NCBI GenBank assembly: GCA_945877885.1
Contig: CAMCSI010000002.1
Location: 1-23,614, forward strand
DNA length: 23,614 nucleotides
Source: Chlamydia trachomatis
Lineage (GTDB): Bacteria > Chlamydiota > Chlamydiia > Chlamydiales > 2-12-FULL-49-11
Reading direction: 5' to 3'
A model generated the notes under the pieces. That model ran no database searches. It worked only from the letters and a program-made list of their open reading frames with translations, and had not been told where the DNA came from. Position 1 is the first letter of the stretch, and every line of letters begins with the position of its first letter. This document shows positions 15,398 to 22,147 of this stretch, piece after piece. The translations under genes were made by a program, and so were the position numbers.

Positions 15398-16162
15398 TTA
15401 CTTTCTTGCAAGAAAGAGCATGAACGATTTTTTATTCCCTTCATTTTCATCGTAAGATCGATGCATTTCAATATTTTTAAATCCCGCCTCACGTAGAAGA
15501 AAAATAAATTCATGCTGGCTATACCAACGTAACTTTAAATCCTTTTCCTCCATTTCAAGAAGATCCCAGCCGAGCCACGTCTCATAACGAATTTTCCCCT
15601 CTATCAACTGCTCTACCTCATCATGAAAGCTTTTCTCTCTTCTTACATACCGCTGCTTTGATTCTGGATCTTTATGATCTGAGGCAATCACCCAATCATT
15701 ACCCTGCAAAGCCATCGTCCTCAGGGGAAGAAAAAGAGCGATCGATACCACTCCATTATCTTCTAAGGAAGTGTAAATTTTTGATAATAATATAGTTGCA
15801 TCATCATAATCTGTAACCATTTGAAAAGATCCTAAAGTGGAATAAATCACTTTATACCTTCCTTTGATCTCGACACTATCTAGCTGCATCTGAGAGACAT
15901 TTATTGAGATATTTGCCTCTTTAGCCCGTTTTTGTAGCACCCCACAAAGCTCTATAGATCCCTCAATACCTGAGACATCCATCCCTTCGGCTACAAAAGG
16001 CAGTAGCAATCTTCCAGAGCCGCAAGAAAGCTCTAATGCTTTTCCCCCATCACTTAAGGAAGCCTTGAGGAGTCGATGGTAGAATAAAAATTCTGCCTCC
16101 TCAATATGCGGACTCCAAAAGTCATAAAGCATTGATAAAAAAGTCTCTGATTGTTTTGCCAT
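15398..16162 (-). CDS. Class I SAM-dependent methyltransferase
   Basis: The chosen product is 254 residues. It carries the SAM-binding glycine-rich motif ALELSCGSGRLLLPF (around residues 42-56), an acidic residue at the end of the second strand (VSGIEGS), and a third motif region YKVIYSTLGSFQMV, followed by a C-terminal beta-rich part and a segment LREAGFKNIEMHRSYDENE typical of small-molecule or cofactor methyltransferases (Methyltransf_25-like). The substrate cannot be told. The ATG at 16162 has GGAAG close upstream. An in-frame TTG at 16279 would add 39 residues but would overlap the preceding sulfotransferase stop and reads as non-homologous sequence, so I reject it. It lies 98 bases downstream of the sulfotransferase gene, possibly in one transcript. 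Confidence 0.82.
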   Translation of the reverse strand: MAKQSETFLSMLYDFWSPHIEEAEFLFYHRLLKASLSDGGKALELSCGSGRLLLPFVAEGMDVSGIEGSIELCGVLQKRAKEANISINVSQMQLDSVEIKGRYKVIYSTLGSFQMVTDYDDATILLSKIYTSLEDNGVVSIALFLPLRTMALQGNDWVIASDHKDPESKQRYVRREKSFHDEVEQLIEGKIRYETWLGWDLLEMEEKDLKLRWYSQHEFIFLLREAGFKNIEMHRSYDENEGNKKSFMLFLARK

Positions 16163-16260
16163 AATACTTCCACCCCCCTCATCATCGAAAAAGGACCTTT
16201 CTCTACAATAGAAAAGATTGAGGCTCAATAATAACCTATTTATGAAAAAAGAAACAGTAT

Positions 16261-17031
16261 TTAGATGTCGTAGCCCCAAAGACTTACTACAGACTCTAAT
16301 CTTTCACAAACAATTTTTTGAAAAGAAGAGGATAAAACGTACCTATTTCTCCTTTTATCTACATGACCGCCCCGAAGCTCTGTTTCCGGATCAAAGCTTT
16401 TTGAGGAACCAAGACTTTCTGATATCTCCTTCATTTTCTTTCTATTAAACAACCGAAAAATTTCCTCTCTATCTTCTATTGAAATAGTGCACCTGAAAAC
16501 CCGTTCAATTTCTACTAAAATACTGGCCAACTGATCATTAAATTCTTCATATCTTAAAACAGTCACCTCTAAACCATCCTTTTCTTTTGAAACAAATTCT
16601 TTTAAAAGCTCATATTGCTCTTTCATCAAATTTATAGCCTCTAAGGCTTTGCCCCTTTCATAGATATCTACCAGATTACAATAGGAAACCGCCGCCTCCC
16701 TTGGATGGCGGATGGTTACAAAGACATATCCAAAACAAGAGCGCTCCTTTAAGTGATTAAAGTACCTCTTATGTTGAGGATAGTGTGTTTTTATCACCCG
16801 TTTATTAAATCGGTCGGCGCTATTTTCTGTTTGATCCTCATATAAATAGTTTAAAATATTATAAACCAAGGTGGATCCTGTTCGAAAGGGAGAATAAACG
16901 ATGATTTTTTCATTTTTTTCTAACTGAATCGGCGGGGCTGAAAGTTTTCTTGTGTATAAACAAAGCTCATCTGCACAGCCAAAAAAATTTATGAGGACAG
17001 TGAATAGCCAACTTATTTTAACTCTAACCAT
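16261..17031 (-). CDS. Sulfotransferase-family protein (PAPS-dependent)
   Basis: The 256-residue protein has both sulfotransferase signatures for the donor PAPS: the 5'-phosphosulfate loop SPFRTGSTLVYNIL (from residue 47) and the 3'-phosphate motif TIRHPREAAVSY with R108 and S116 eight residues apart, as in the family. A KTHYP segment (81-85) matches the conserved K-T-H-x-P region, and GGHVDKRRNRY near residue 221 resembles the C-terminal phosphate-binding RKG-type loop. It would move a sulfuryl group to an alcohol or amine of an unknown acceptor. The N-terminus has one hydrophobic stretch (about 5-20) but no clear cleavage site. A short AAAGGTG lies about 9 bases before the ATG. Sulfotransferases are unusual in this group of bacteria and the acceptor and PAPS source are unknown; lateral gain is likely but not shown here. 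Confidence 0.8.
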   Translation of the reverse strand: MVRVKISWLFTVLINFFGCADELCLYTRKLSAPPIQLEKNEKIIVYSPFRTGSTLVYNILNYLYEDQTENSADRFNKRVIKTHYPQHKRYFNHLKERSCFGYVFVTIRHPREAAVSYCNLVDIYERGKALEAINLMKEQYELLKEFVSKEKDGLEVTVLRYEEFNDQLASILVEIERVFRCTISIEDREEIFRLFNRKKMKEISESLGSSKSFDPETELRGGHVDKRRNRYVLSSSFQKIVCERLESVVSLWGYDI

Positions 17032-17169
17032 TTAAATGTTCACCTTTCATAAAATAATTAATATATCTATTTGCTATTATGTAATTTTCTTGCTATTACA
17101 AAATTAAGGCGTGCGTTTTTTATAAGAATTTGCTAATCTGTTTTGGCAGTCTTTTGGAGTGATATTATT

Positions 17170-18105
17170 ATGCATAAGAAGTTTATTCCCCTACTATTTT
17201 GTTTCTTTGGAGCATTATTTCTTTCCTGTAGCAGCAGCAAAAGCGTTATTTTGAATAATTTGAATGAAGGAGAAGCCAACGTTATTGTTGTTTTCTTAGA
17301 AAGCAAGGGTATTTCTGCTGAAAAAGCAACTGTTGTATCTACTGGCGCCGGAGCTGAATCAGGTGCTCCAAAATTTAATATTTCTGTTGCAGCCTCTCGA
17401 AGTGTTGAGGCAATGTCATTGCTTAACCAAAATGGCCTTCCACAAAGGCAAGGGACCACCTTATTAGAACTTTTTTCTAAAAGCACCTTTATGTCCACTG
17501 ATAAAGAAGAAAATATTCGTTATCAGGCAGGACTCTCCCAGCAGCTTGCAAATGTGATCCTAATGATCGATGGGGTAATTGCTGCAAACGTGCAATTATC
17601 TTTTCCTGACCCAAATGAAGAAACTGCCGAAGGTGCGATCAAAAAATTGCCCACTGCGGCTGTTTTTGTAAAGCATCAAGGGATCATCGATGACCCAAAT
17701 TCCCATCTTGTGCTAAAGATTAAACGGCTCATATCGGCAAGCGTTCAAGATTTAACGATTGATAATGTTACAGTTGTTTCCGATAAATCAAGATTTACCG
17801 ATGTATCCCCTATTGAATCATTAAAAGCCACAACGGCTGCAAAAGCTGATGAACAGGTCAAAATCTGGTCCATCACCATGAATAAAAATTCTACGGGCAA
17901 ATTTAGACTTTTCTTCTTTTTCTTGATGACGCTACTTCTTCTTCTAGGGGCACTTCTTGGATGGATTATTTGGAAAGTATACCCAACTATCAAAGATAGT
18001 GGGGGCTTTGCAAAATTATTCAATCCCATCCCTTTTAAGTCGAAAAATGATCCTAAGGCTCTTTCAGACTCAAGGTTAAGGAAAGGGGAACAAGAAGGTG
18101 AGTAA
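17170..18105 (+). CDS. sctJ: Type III secretion inner-membrane ring lipoprotein SctJ (YscJ/CdsJ)
   Basis: SctJ forms the inner MS-like ring of the injectisome basal body. The 311-residue product from ATG 17170 has a lipoprotein signal peptide ending LFLSC (cysteine 20), then the YscJ/FliF ring domain (NNLNEGEANVIVVFLESKGI, followed by a second ring-building subdomain with IRYQAGLSQQLANVILMIDGV and DNVTVVSDKSRF), and a single membrane segment near residues 245-268 (LFFFFLMTLLLLLGALLGW) before a short basic cytoplasmic tail. An in-frame TTG at 17143 would add 9 residues ahead of the lipoprotein signal and is rejected; GGAG lies 10 bases before ATG 17170. It heads the run sctJ, CT560-like, sctL, as in C. 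trachomatis CT559-CT561. Confidence 0.92.
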   Translation: MHKKFIPLLFCFFGALFLSCSSSKSVILNNLNEGEANVIVVFLESKGISAEKATVVSTGAGAESGAPKFNISVAASRSVEAMSLLNQNGLPQRQGTTLLELFSKSTFMSTDKEENIRYQAGLSQQLANVILMIDGVIAANVQLSFPDPNEETAEGAIKKLPTAAVFVKHQGIIDDPNSHLVLKIKRLISASVQDLTIDNVTVVSDKSRFTDVSPIESLKATTAAKADEQVKIWSITMNKNSTGKFRLFFFFLMTLLLLLGALLGWIIWKVYPTIKDSGGFAKLFNPIPFKSKNDPKALSDSRLRKGEQEGE

Positions 18106-18108
18106 TCG

Positions 18109-18960
18109 ATGCTATCTCAAAAATACCTAAGCATAGGCGCAAAATTTAATACTCTTGATGCAAAAAAGAAGGCATCCTTACTTTCCTTTTTACCAGAGTC
18201 TCTCCAAATTGCATTATCAATACCCCAATTACCAGAAACGTTAATCCCTGTAAAAATGACTATACGGAAATTAATCAAGCGTGTTCATATTTCCCATTAC
18301 AAACAGTTTTTAGACACTTTAAATGAAACTGAAAAGGCTTTGTATACAGCGGCTTTTCCAAAATATAAGCAGGTAGAGCTTTATGATAAAGAAATCCCGT
18401 TTAAAGAGTTTACCACAGAAAAATTTGGCGATTATGTGCTAAACATACTCTTTCAAAAGATGTTTGACAATTATCCGCCCCCATCAATATTACCCTTGCA
18501 TCCGGCTTTAGAACTTTTAGCTGACACAGGCGTTCCACTTTCAAAGCTTACCTTTTTTTTAGGCCTTTTTGATGCTGCCGAAGAAATCAAAAAAATCATC
18601 TCTAAGACCACACTTTCCTCTTTGCAAAAGGCGTTTGATAAGGAAGAAATCGACTATATGAACGTGATCGGGGTGAAAAAACGAGGATTAATCCTTACCT
18701 CGATGAATTTAACTGCCTATACAGGGGATGTATCCACTCTTCGCAACCTTATTCTAGAGCGCGGCATCTACCGACTAGCTCAAGGAATAAAAGGAGCCCC
18801 CTCAGAATACCGCTTTTTTTTCACCTATTTTCTCCCCAAAGAGATAAGCAAGCCCCTGTTAAATTTATTTAAACAAAAAGAGCTTTTTGCACGCGGGTAT
18901 ACCCATTGGGAAGAAGACACCTTAGACACATGGAGATTTTTATGTACCTATTCAAAATAA
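18109..18960 (+). CDS. CT560-like protein between sctJ and sctL (possible SctK counterpart)
   Basis: The 283-residue protein starts 3 bases after the sctJ stop and its end overlaps sctL. C. trachomatis has an uncharacterised gene, CT560, at the same place. In Yersinia the gene between yscJ and yscL is yscK, a sorting-platform protein that binds SctQ, so by position this could be a SctK counterpart. I see no strong sequence signature for SctK. The protein looks soluble and helical, with a leucine-rich C-terminal half (for example LLNLFKQKELFARGYTHWEE) and no membrane segment or signal peptide. The call rests mainly on gene order. Confidence 0.65.
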   Translation: MLSQKYLSIGAKFNTLDAKKKASLLSFLPESLQIALSIPQLPETLIPVKMTIRKLIKRVHISHYKQFLDTLNETEKALYTAAFPKYKQVELYDKEIPFKEFTTEKFGDYVLNILFQKMFDNYPPPSILPLHPALELLADTGVPLSKLTFFLGLFDAAEEIKKIISKTTLSSLQKAFDKEEIDYMNVIGVKKRGLILTSMNLTAYTGDVSTLRNLILERGIYRLAQGIKGAPSEYRFFFTYFLPKEISKPLLNLFKQKELFARGYTHWEEDTLDTWRFLCTYSK

Positions 18961-19550
18961 AAGAGAATTTCACCGTCCATGGAAATTCTAAAATTATTCC
19001 AAAAAATGAATTTGCCACCGTTTTAGATGCTAAAACATTAATAGAAGAGGCTGAAAAAGAGGCTAAAGCAATTGTTGAAAGAGCTCATGAAGAAGCAAAG
19101 AGAATTCATAAGGAAGCTAAAGATCAGGGATTTAACGAAGGACTTGAGCCTTATAATGCACATATCCTTTATTTTGAAGGTAGAGTAAAAGATCTTCGTC
19201 ATGAACTGCAGAAAACCTTACTTCCTCTTGTCTTTAAAACAACCAAACGGATTGTGGGAGAGGCGCTTACTAAGCACCCTGAGATTGTGGTGGATGTTAT
19301 TACTCAAGTGATTAAAGAGGTAACCTCGAGCCATGAGGTAAAGCTCTATGTAAATAGAGCAGATTTGGAAGTTTTAGAAGCAAATAAAGAAAATTTTAAG
19401 CAGCTTTTTGAGCGCTTAGACCTTTTTAGCATCGAAGAGCGCTCTGATGTTGAACGGGGAAGTTGTATCATTCAAACCGAAAAAGGTATTTTAAATGCAA
19501 ATTTAGAAAATCAATTTAAAGCGCTGAAAAAAGCACTTAAAATTGATTAA
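18942..19550 (+). CDS. sctL: Type III secretion stator / ATPase stalk protein SctL (YscL/CdsL)
   Basis: SctL is the cytoplasmic stalk that connects and regulates the SctN ATPase, homologous to FliH. The product has 202 residues from ATG 18942, which has GGAG six bases upstream. The longer TTG start at 18906 and ATG 18930 lie inside the CT560-like gene and are less favoured. Residues about 25-70 form an alanine/glutamate-rich helical region (LIEEAEKEAKAIVERAHEEA) typical of FliH/SctL. The rest matches the C-terminal HrpE/YscL domain, ending with IEERSDVERGSCIIQTEKG, the characteristic D-x-x-V-x-x-G-x-x-I-x-T-x-x-G form. Overlap of 19 bases with the upstream gene implies coupled translation. 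Unlike in Chlamydia, sctR does not follow immediately. Confidence 0.88.
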   Translation: MYLFKIKENFTVHGNSKIIPKNEFATVLDAKTLIEEAEKEAKAIVERAHEEAKRIHKEAKDQGFNEGLEPYNAHILYFEGRVKDLRHELQKTLLPLVFKTTKRIVGEALTKHPEIVVDVITQVIKEVTSSHEVKLYVNRADLEVLEANKENFKQLFERLDLFSIEERSDVERGSCIIQTEKGILNANLENQFKALKKALKID

Positions 19551-19599
19551 ATTTGGCTAATCACTCCCGATACATGCAGAAGAATTAAAAATGAAAACC

Positions 19600-19641
19600 C
19601 TTTAGTGGTGATTCAACACAGAGGCACAAAGCGCACTAAAG
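19600..19641. repeat. Short inverted repeat in the sctL-sctR gap
   Basis: CTTTAGTG (19600-19607) is repeated inverted as CACTAAAG (19634-19641), a perfect 8-base stem around a 26-base loop that contains an ACACAGAGGCACAAAG-type stretch. The composition (CACAGAG / CACAAAG repeats, TTCAACACAGAGG) is like that of dispersed intergenic repeats found in many bacteria and of the larger palindrome just downstream. It is probably a remnant of the same or a related element. Confidence 0.45.
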
Positions 19642-19715
19642 ACACAAAAAATACAGCTATAATTTGCTTAAAAACCTGTAAATAGGGGATTTTTTTGTAG
19701 AAAATGTTATAAACG

Positions 19716-19908
19716 CTCCTTATGTAAGGTGACTTTGAAATTATAGATTACTACCCGGGGCAAAGCTTGCTAGAGATCGCAGAGAAATGCATTAACTTTT
19801 CACTGATTTTTGAATAATTCAAAGGATTTTCTCTGTGTTCTCTGTGATCTCTAGTGAGCAAAGTGAGCGGGTGGTTATATGTATAGTCATTTGACTTACG
19901 TAAGATGA
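19716..19908. repeat. Large imperfect palindrome, MITE-like or long-hairpin element
   Basis: Three pairs of inverted segments share one centre near 19812: CTTATGTAAG (19719-19728) with CTTACGTAAG (19895-19904), ACCCG (19753-19757) with CGGGT (19868-19872), and TAGAGATCGCAGAGAA (19771-19786) with its inverted copy (19838-19853, 15 of 16 matched). The segments between them also pair partially. The centre is itself nearly palindromic (TTTGAATAATTCAAA, 19809-19823). The whole is about 190 bases with arms of roughly 90, non-coding. Its layout fits a non-autonomous mobile or dispersed repeat, or a DNA/RNA long hairpin. No target-site duplication is clear. Confidence 0.75.
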
Positions 19909-19953
19909 GTAATCAGTTGCACAAGAAAATACAAACGTGTATGGTTACATGTT

Positions 19954-20757
19954 ATGGCCATTTTCAATAGAAAAAACCTTTTGTTTCTTTTGCTCATCGG
20001 GTTTATTTGTATCCCATGGGTAAGTGGTTTTGCAGCAGAAGGCGATGGAGCTGCATCTGCGATGGATCAAACCTCCCAGGTCACGCAAACGCCAATGGTA
20101 ACTCAAGTGGCAGTGCTTGCCATGATGGCTTTATTGCCTTATGCTATCATGCTCCTTACCTCATTTTTAAAAATGGTGGTTGTTTTATCCCTGCTAAGAT
20201 CCGCTTTAGGGGTGCAAAACTCCCCTCCTAACCAGGTGTTAAACGGAATTGCCATGATCATGGCCATTTACGTGATGTTTCCAACAGGCCTTGCTATGTA
20301 TGAGGCAGGAGAAAGCTATATTCATAATTCAGCACCTGTCTCAGGTGAAGTGTTTACCACACAGACTGCAGAGTATATTATTGGTGTGGTGGATCGAACA
20401 AAAGAACCGTTAAGGGATTTTCTATCTAAAAACTGCTCTGCAAAACATCGAAGCTATTTCTATAAACTTGCCAAAAAGAAATTTCCACCGGCTTTTCGAG
20501 ATAAGCTCAATTCAAAAGATTTTATCGTATTAATCCCTTCTTACATCACCTCTCAAGTAAAAGGGGCTTTTGAAATTGGGGTATTAATTTACTTACCCTT
20601 TTTTGTTATCGACCTTGTAACCTCTAATATTTTGCTTGCTATGGGGATGATGATGTTATCGCCATTAACCATTGCACTCCCTTTAAAACTTCTACTTTTA
20701 GTGATGATCGATGGATGGACGCTACTTGTTGAAGGTGTAGTTTTATCCTATAGGTAA
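19954..20757 (+). CDS. sctR: Type III secretion export-gate protein SctR (YscR/CdsR)
   Basis: SctR forms the core of the export gate with SctS and SctT in the inner membrane. The 267-residue protein has an N-terminal hydrophobic signal-like segment (LLFLLLIGFICIPWVSGFA), then the FliP/SctR family: TM region with MMALLPYAIMLLTSFLKMVVVLSLLR (about 57-82), the signature LGVQNSPPNQVLNGIAM (family form Q-x-P-x-N-x-V-L), a periplasmic stretch (about 110-195), and SYITSQVKGAFEIGVLIYLPFFVIDL with a final hydrophobic pair near the C-terminus. A presequence before the first segment, as in some FliP proteins, is present. There is no strong ribosome-binding site at ATG 19954. sctS follows after 5 bases. 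Confidence 0.93.
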   Translation: MAIFNRKNLLFLLLIGFICIPWVSGFAAEGDGAASAMDQTSQVTQTPMVTQVAVLAMMALLPYAIMLLTSFLKMVVVLSLLRSALGVQNSPPNQVLNGIAMIMAIYVMFPTGLAMYEAGESYIHNSAPVSGEVFTTQTAEYIIGVVDRTKEPLRDFLSKNCSAKHRSYFYKLAKKKFPPAFRDKLNSKDFIVLIPSYITSQVKGAFEIGVLIYLPFFVIDLVTSNILLAMGMMMLSPLTIALPLKLLLLVMIDGWTLLVEGVVLSYR

Positions 20758-20762
20758 CTTTT

Positions 20763-21029
20763 ATGTTTCAAACAGAAATTGTCCAATTAACCTATCGAGC
20801 TCTCCTTTTAATGCTGGTTCTTTCTGGCCCGCCAATTCTCATTAGTATGATTTTTGGTTTAACAGTAGCTATTTTTCAGGCAGCGACACAAATTCAAGAG
20901 CAAACGCTATCTTTTACCGTCAAATTAGTTGCTGTAATTATGACCCTTTTTATTATGGGAGGTTTTTTGGCTGGTCAAATTTTTCAATTTGCACAATCAA
21001 TTTTCCTAAACTTCTACAAATGGAACTAA
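20763..21029 (+). CDS. sctS: Type III secretion export-gate protein SctS (YscS/CdsS)
   Basis: The 88-residue protein has the two transmembrane helices of the FliQ/SctS family (about 14-37 and 52-75) and its conserved text: SGPPILISMIFGLTVAIFQAATQIQEQTL, with the Q-A-x-T-Q-I-x-E-x-T motif. It stacks around SctR-SctT at the top of the export gate. The gene lies 5 bases after sctR and 7 before sctT; an AGGT sequence precedes its ATG. Length is normal for the family. Confidence 0.94.
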   Translation: MFQTEIVQLTYRALLLMLVLSGPPILISMIFGLTVAIFQAATQIQEQTLSFTVKLVAVIMTLFIMGGFLAGQIFQFAQSIFLNFYKWN

Positions 21030-21036
21030 AGCCCCT

Positions 21037-21870
21037 ATGGATGAAGGCTTTATTGGATTAATCACAAGTGTTGAAGGGTTAACCTATACAAATCTTTTCA
21101 AGCTCATCTTACTTGGCTTTATGCGTTTTGCCCCCATTTGTGGTCTTGCTCCCTTTTTAGGGGCAAAATTAATTCCAACAATAGCAAGAGCGGCCCTTGC
21201 CCTGGCTTTAACCCTTGTATTTTTACCCACTATTTTAATTAACAGAGTGCAGCACATCGATATGATTTCGATTATGTTTCTTTTATTTTCACTAAAAGAA
21301 ATCATGATCGGCTTTCTTTTAGGCTATTTAAGCTCTGTTCCCTTTTTTATCGCCCAAAGCTCAGGGATTTTTATTGACTATGCACGTGGGGCCTCATCGA
21401 TGATGGGACAAGATGCAAGTACACAATCTCAAGCCTCCACGATCGGTATTTTAATGAACTACTATTTAGTAGCCCTCTATTATGGGCTCTCAGGTCCCCT
21501 ATATTTTTTTGATGCTGTTGCTACCTCTTTTGAAATTATCCCAGTAGATGGATTTATTCCTCATGCCTTTTATAATCATAACAATCATTTCTGGTCTGTG
21601 ATTATAGAGAACATGCATAAGATCTTCTCTGTCTCCATACAACTTGCAGCACCGGCCTTGCTTGCTATTTTAATGGCCGAATCGTTTTTAGGGATCGCAA
21701 ATAGACTTGCCCCTAACGTGCAAATCTCCTTTCTTGGTATGCCGCTAAAATCCATTCTAGGGCTCGGTCTTTTGTGGGCTGGATGGTATGTGTTTGTGGA
21801 TAAACTTGGTGGGTTTTCCATTGAATGGACACATCAACTGAATAGTTTGATCTCATTTTTACAAAGATAA
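21037..21870 (+). CDS. sctT: Type III secretion export-gate protein SctT (YscT/CdsT)
   Basis: This 277-residue membrane protein of the FliR/SctT family is the last gene of the locus in the window. It has about six hydrophobic segments, and family text including LLGFMRFAPICGLAPFLGAKLIPTIARAALALALTL (about 25-60), EIMIGFLLGYLSSVPFFIAQSSG, IDYARGASSMMGQD and LAAPALLAILMAESFLGIANRLAPNVQ with F-L-G-M-P-x-K. It closes the base of the SctRST gate. In Chlamydia sctU and sctV sit elsewhere, which fits their absence here. A weak A/T-rich hairpin follows the stop. Confidence 0.93.
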   Translation: MDEGFIGLITSVEGLTYTNLFKLILLGFMRFAPICGLAPFLGAKLIPTIARAALALALTLVFLPTILINRVQHIDMISIMFLLFSLKEIMIGFLLGYLSSVPFFIAQSSGIFIDYARGASSMMGQDASTQSQASTIGILMNYYLVALYYGLSGPLYFFDAVATSFEIIPVDGFIPHAFYNHNNHFWSVIIENMHKIFSVSIQLAAPALLAILMAESFLGIANRLAPNVQISFLGMPLKSILGLGLLWAGWYVFVDKLGGFSIEWTHQLNSLISFLQR

Positions 21871-21906
21871 CTCTCCTTTTTTGCACTAAAAATCTAAAAA
21901 ATAGAG

Positions 21907-21934
21907 ATAAAAAAAGAGAGATTTTCTTTTTTTT
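21907..21934. terminator. Weak A/T-rich hairpin after sctT
   Basis: A run of seven A's followed by GA, a 7-base loop and TC followed by eight T's can pair as a stem of about nine mostly A-T pairs ending in a T tract. This could end the sctRST transcript. The stem is low in G+C, so folding energy is poor and the call is tentative. Confidence 0.3.
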
Positions 21935-22042
21935 AGATAAAAAATAAAGCAACTTGATCTTCTGAAAAGCAGTCTAGATAAGAGATTAAGTAAGCGACAA
22001 TAAAATTTATTAATTAAGATAAGACATTTTCGGGAAAAAAGA

Positions 22043-22071
22043 TTGACAGTTTTTAAATCTCGAGATATTCT
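22043..22071 (+). promoter_or_regulatory. Strong sigma70-type promoter of the MOMP-like gene, with palindrome in the spacer
   Basis: A perfect TTGACA (22043-22048), a 17-base spacer and TATTCT (22066-22071, 4 of 6). Transcription would begin near 22078, giving a leader of about 70 bases. The ten bases ATCTCGAGAT (22057-22066) are a perfect palindrome in the spacer that reaches the first base of the -10 box, a possible operator. The leader holds AAGGGAG and AAGGGA just before ATG 22148. Confidence 0.6.
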
Positions 22072-22147
22072 TGAATTAAAGTTTTAAAAAACGAATAGAT
22101 TATTTTAACAAACAAAAAAAACCTAATTGAAAGGGAGAATAAAGGGA

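Larger units (their letters stand above)
19551..19953. other. 403-base gene-free gap inside the type III secretion locus
   Basis: No credible coding sequence is present on either strand. The gap holds a short hairpin-forming repeat (19600-19641), a large imperfect palindrome (19716-19908), and then about 45 bases leading to sctR. A TTGCAC box (19917-19922), 17 bases, then TATGGT (19940-19945) could be a weak promoter for sctR, but the match is poor. In C. trachomatis sctL and sctR are close together, so this gap looks like an insertion that may uncouple sctRST from sctJ-sctL. Confidence 0.6.

Noticed and set aside
16163..16279. TTG start of the methyltransferase
   Set aside because: It overlaps the upstream sulfotransferase stop and adds 39 residues without family resemblance; ATG 16162 has GGAAG just before it.
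16218..16448. Plus-strand open frame overlapping the methyltransferase/sulfotransferase boundary
   Set aside because: It is antisense to the sulfotransferase 3' end, has no motif, and starts just upstream of strongly supported coding sequence.
17143..17169. TTG start of sctJ
   Set aside because: It would place nine residues including a tryptophan and aspartate before a normal lipoprotein signal peptide; ATG 17170 is preceded by GGAG.
17133..17498. Minus-strand 121-codon frame over sctJ
   Set aside because: It is antisense to the clearly recognised sctJ lipoprotein and has no recognisable product.
19551..19953. CRISPR array or small RNA gene in the sctL-sctR gap
   Set aside because: The repeats are inverted about one centre, not regularly spaced direct repeats, and no promoter-terminator pair for a small RNA is clear.
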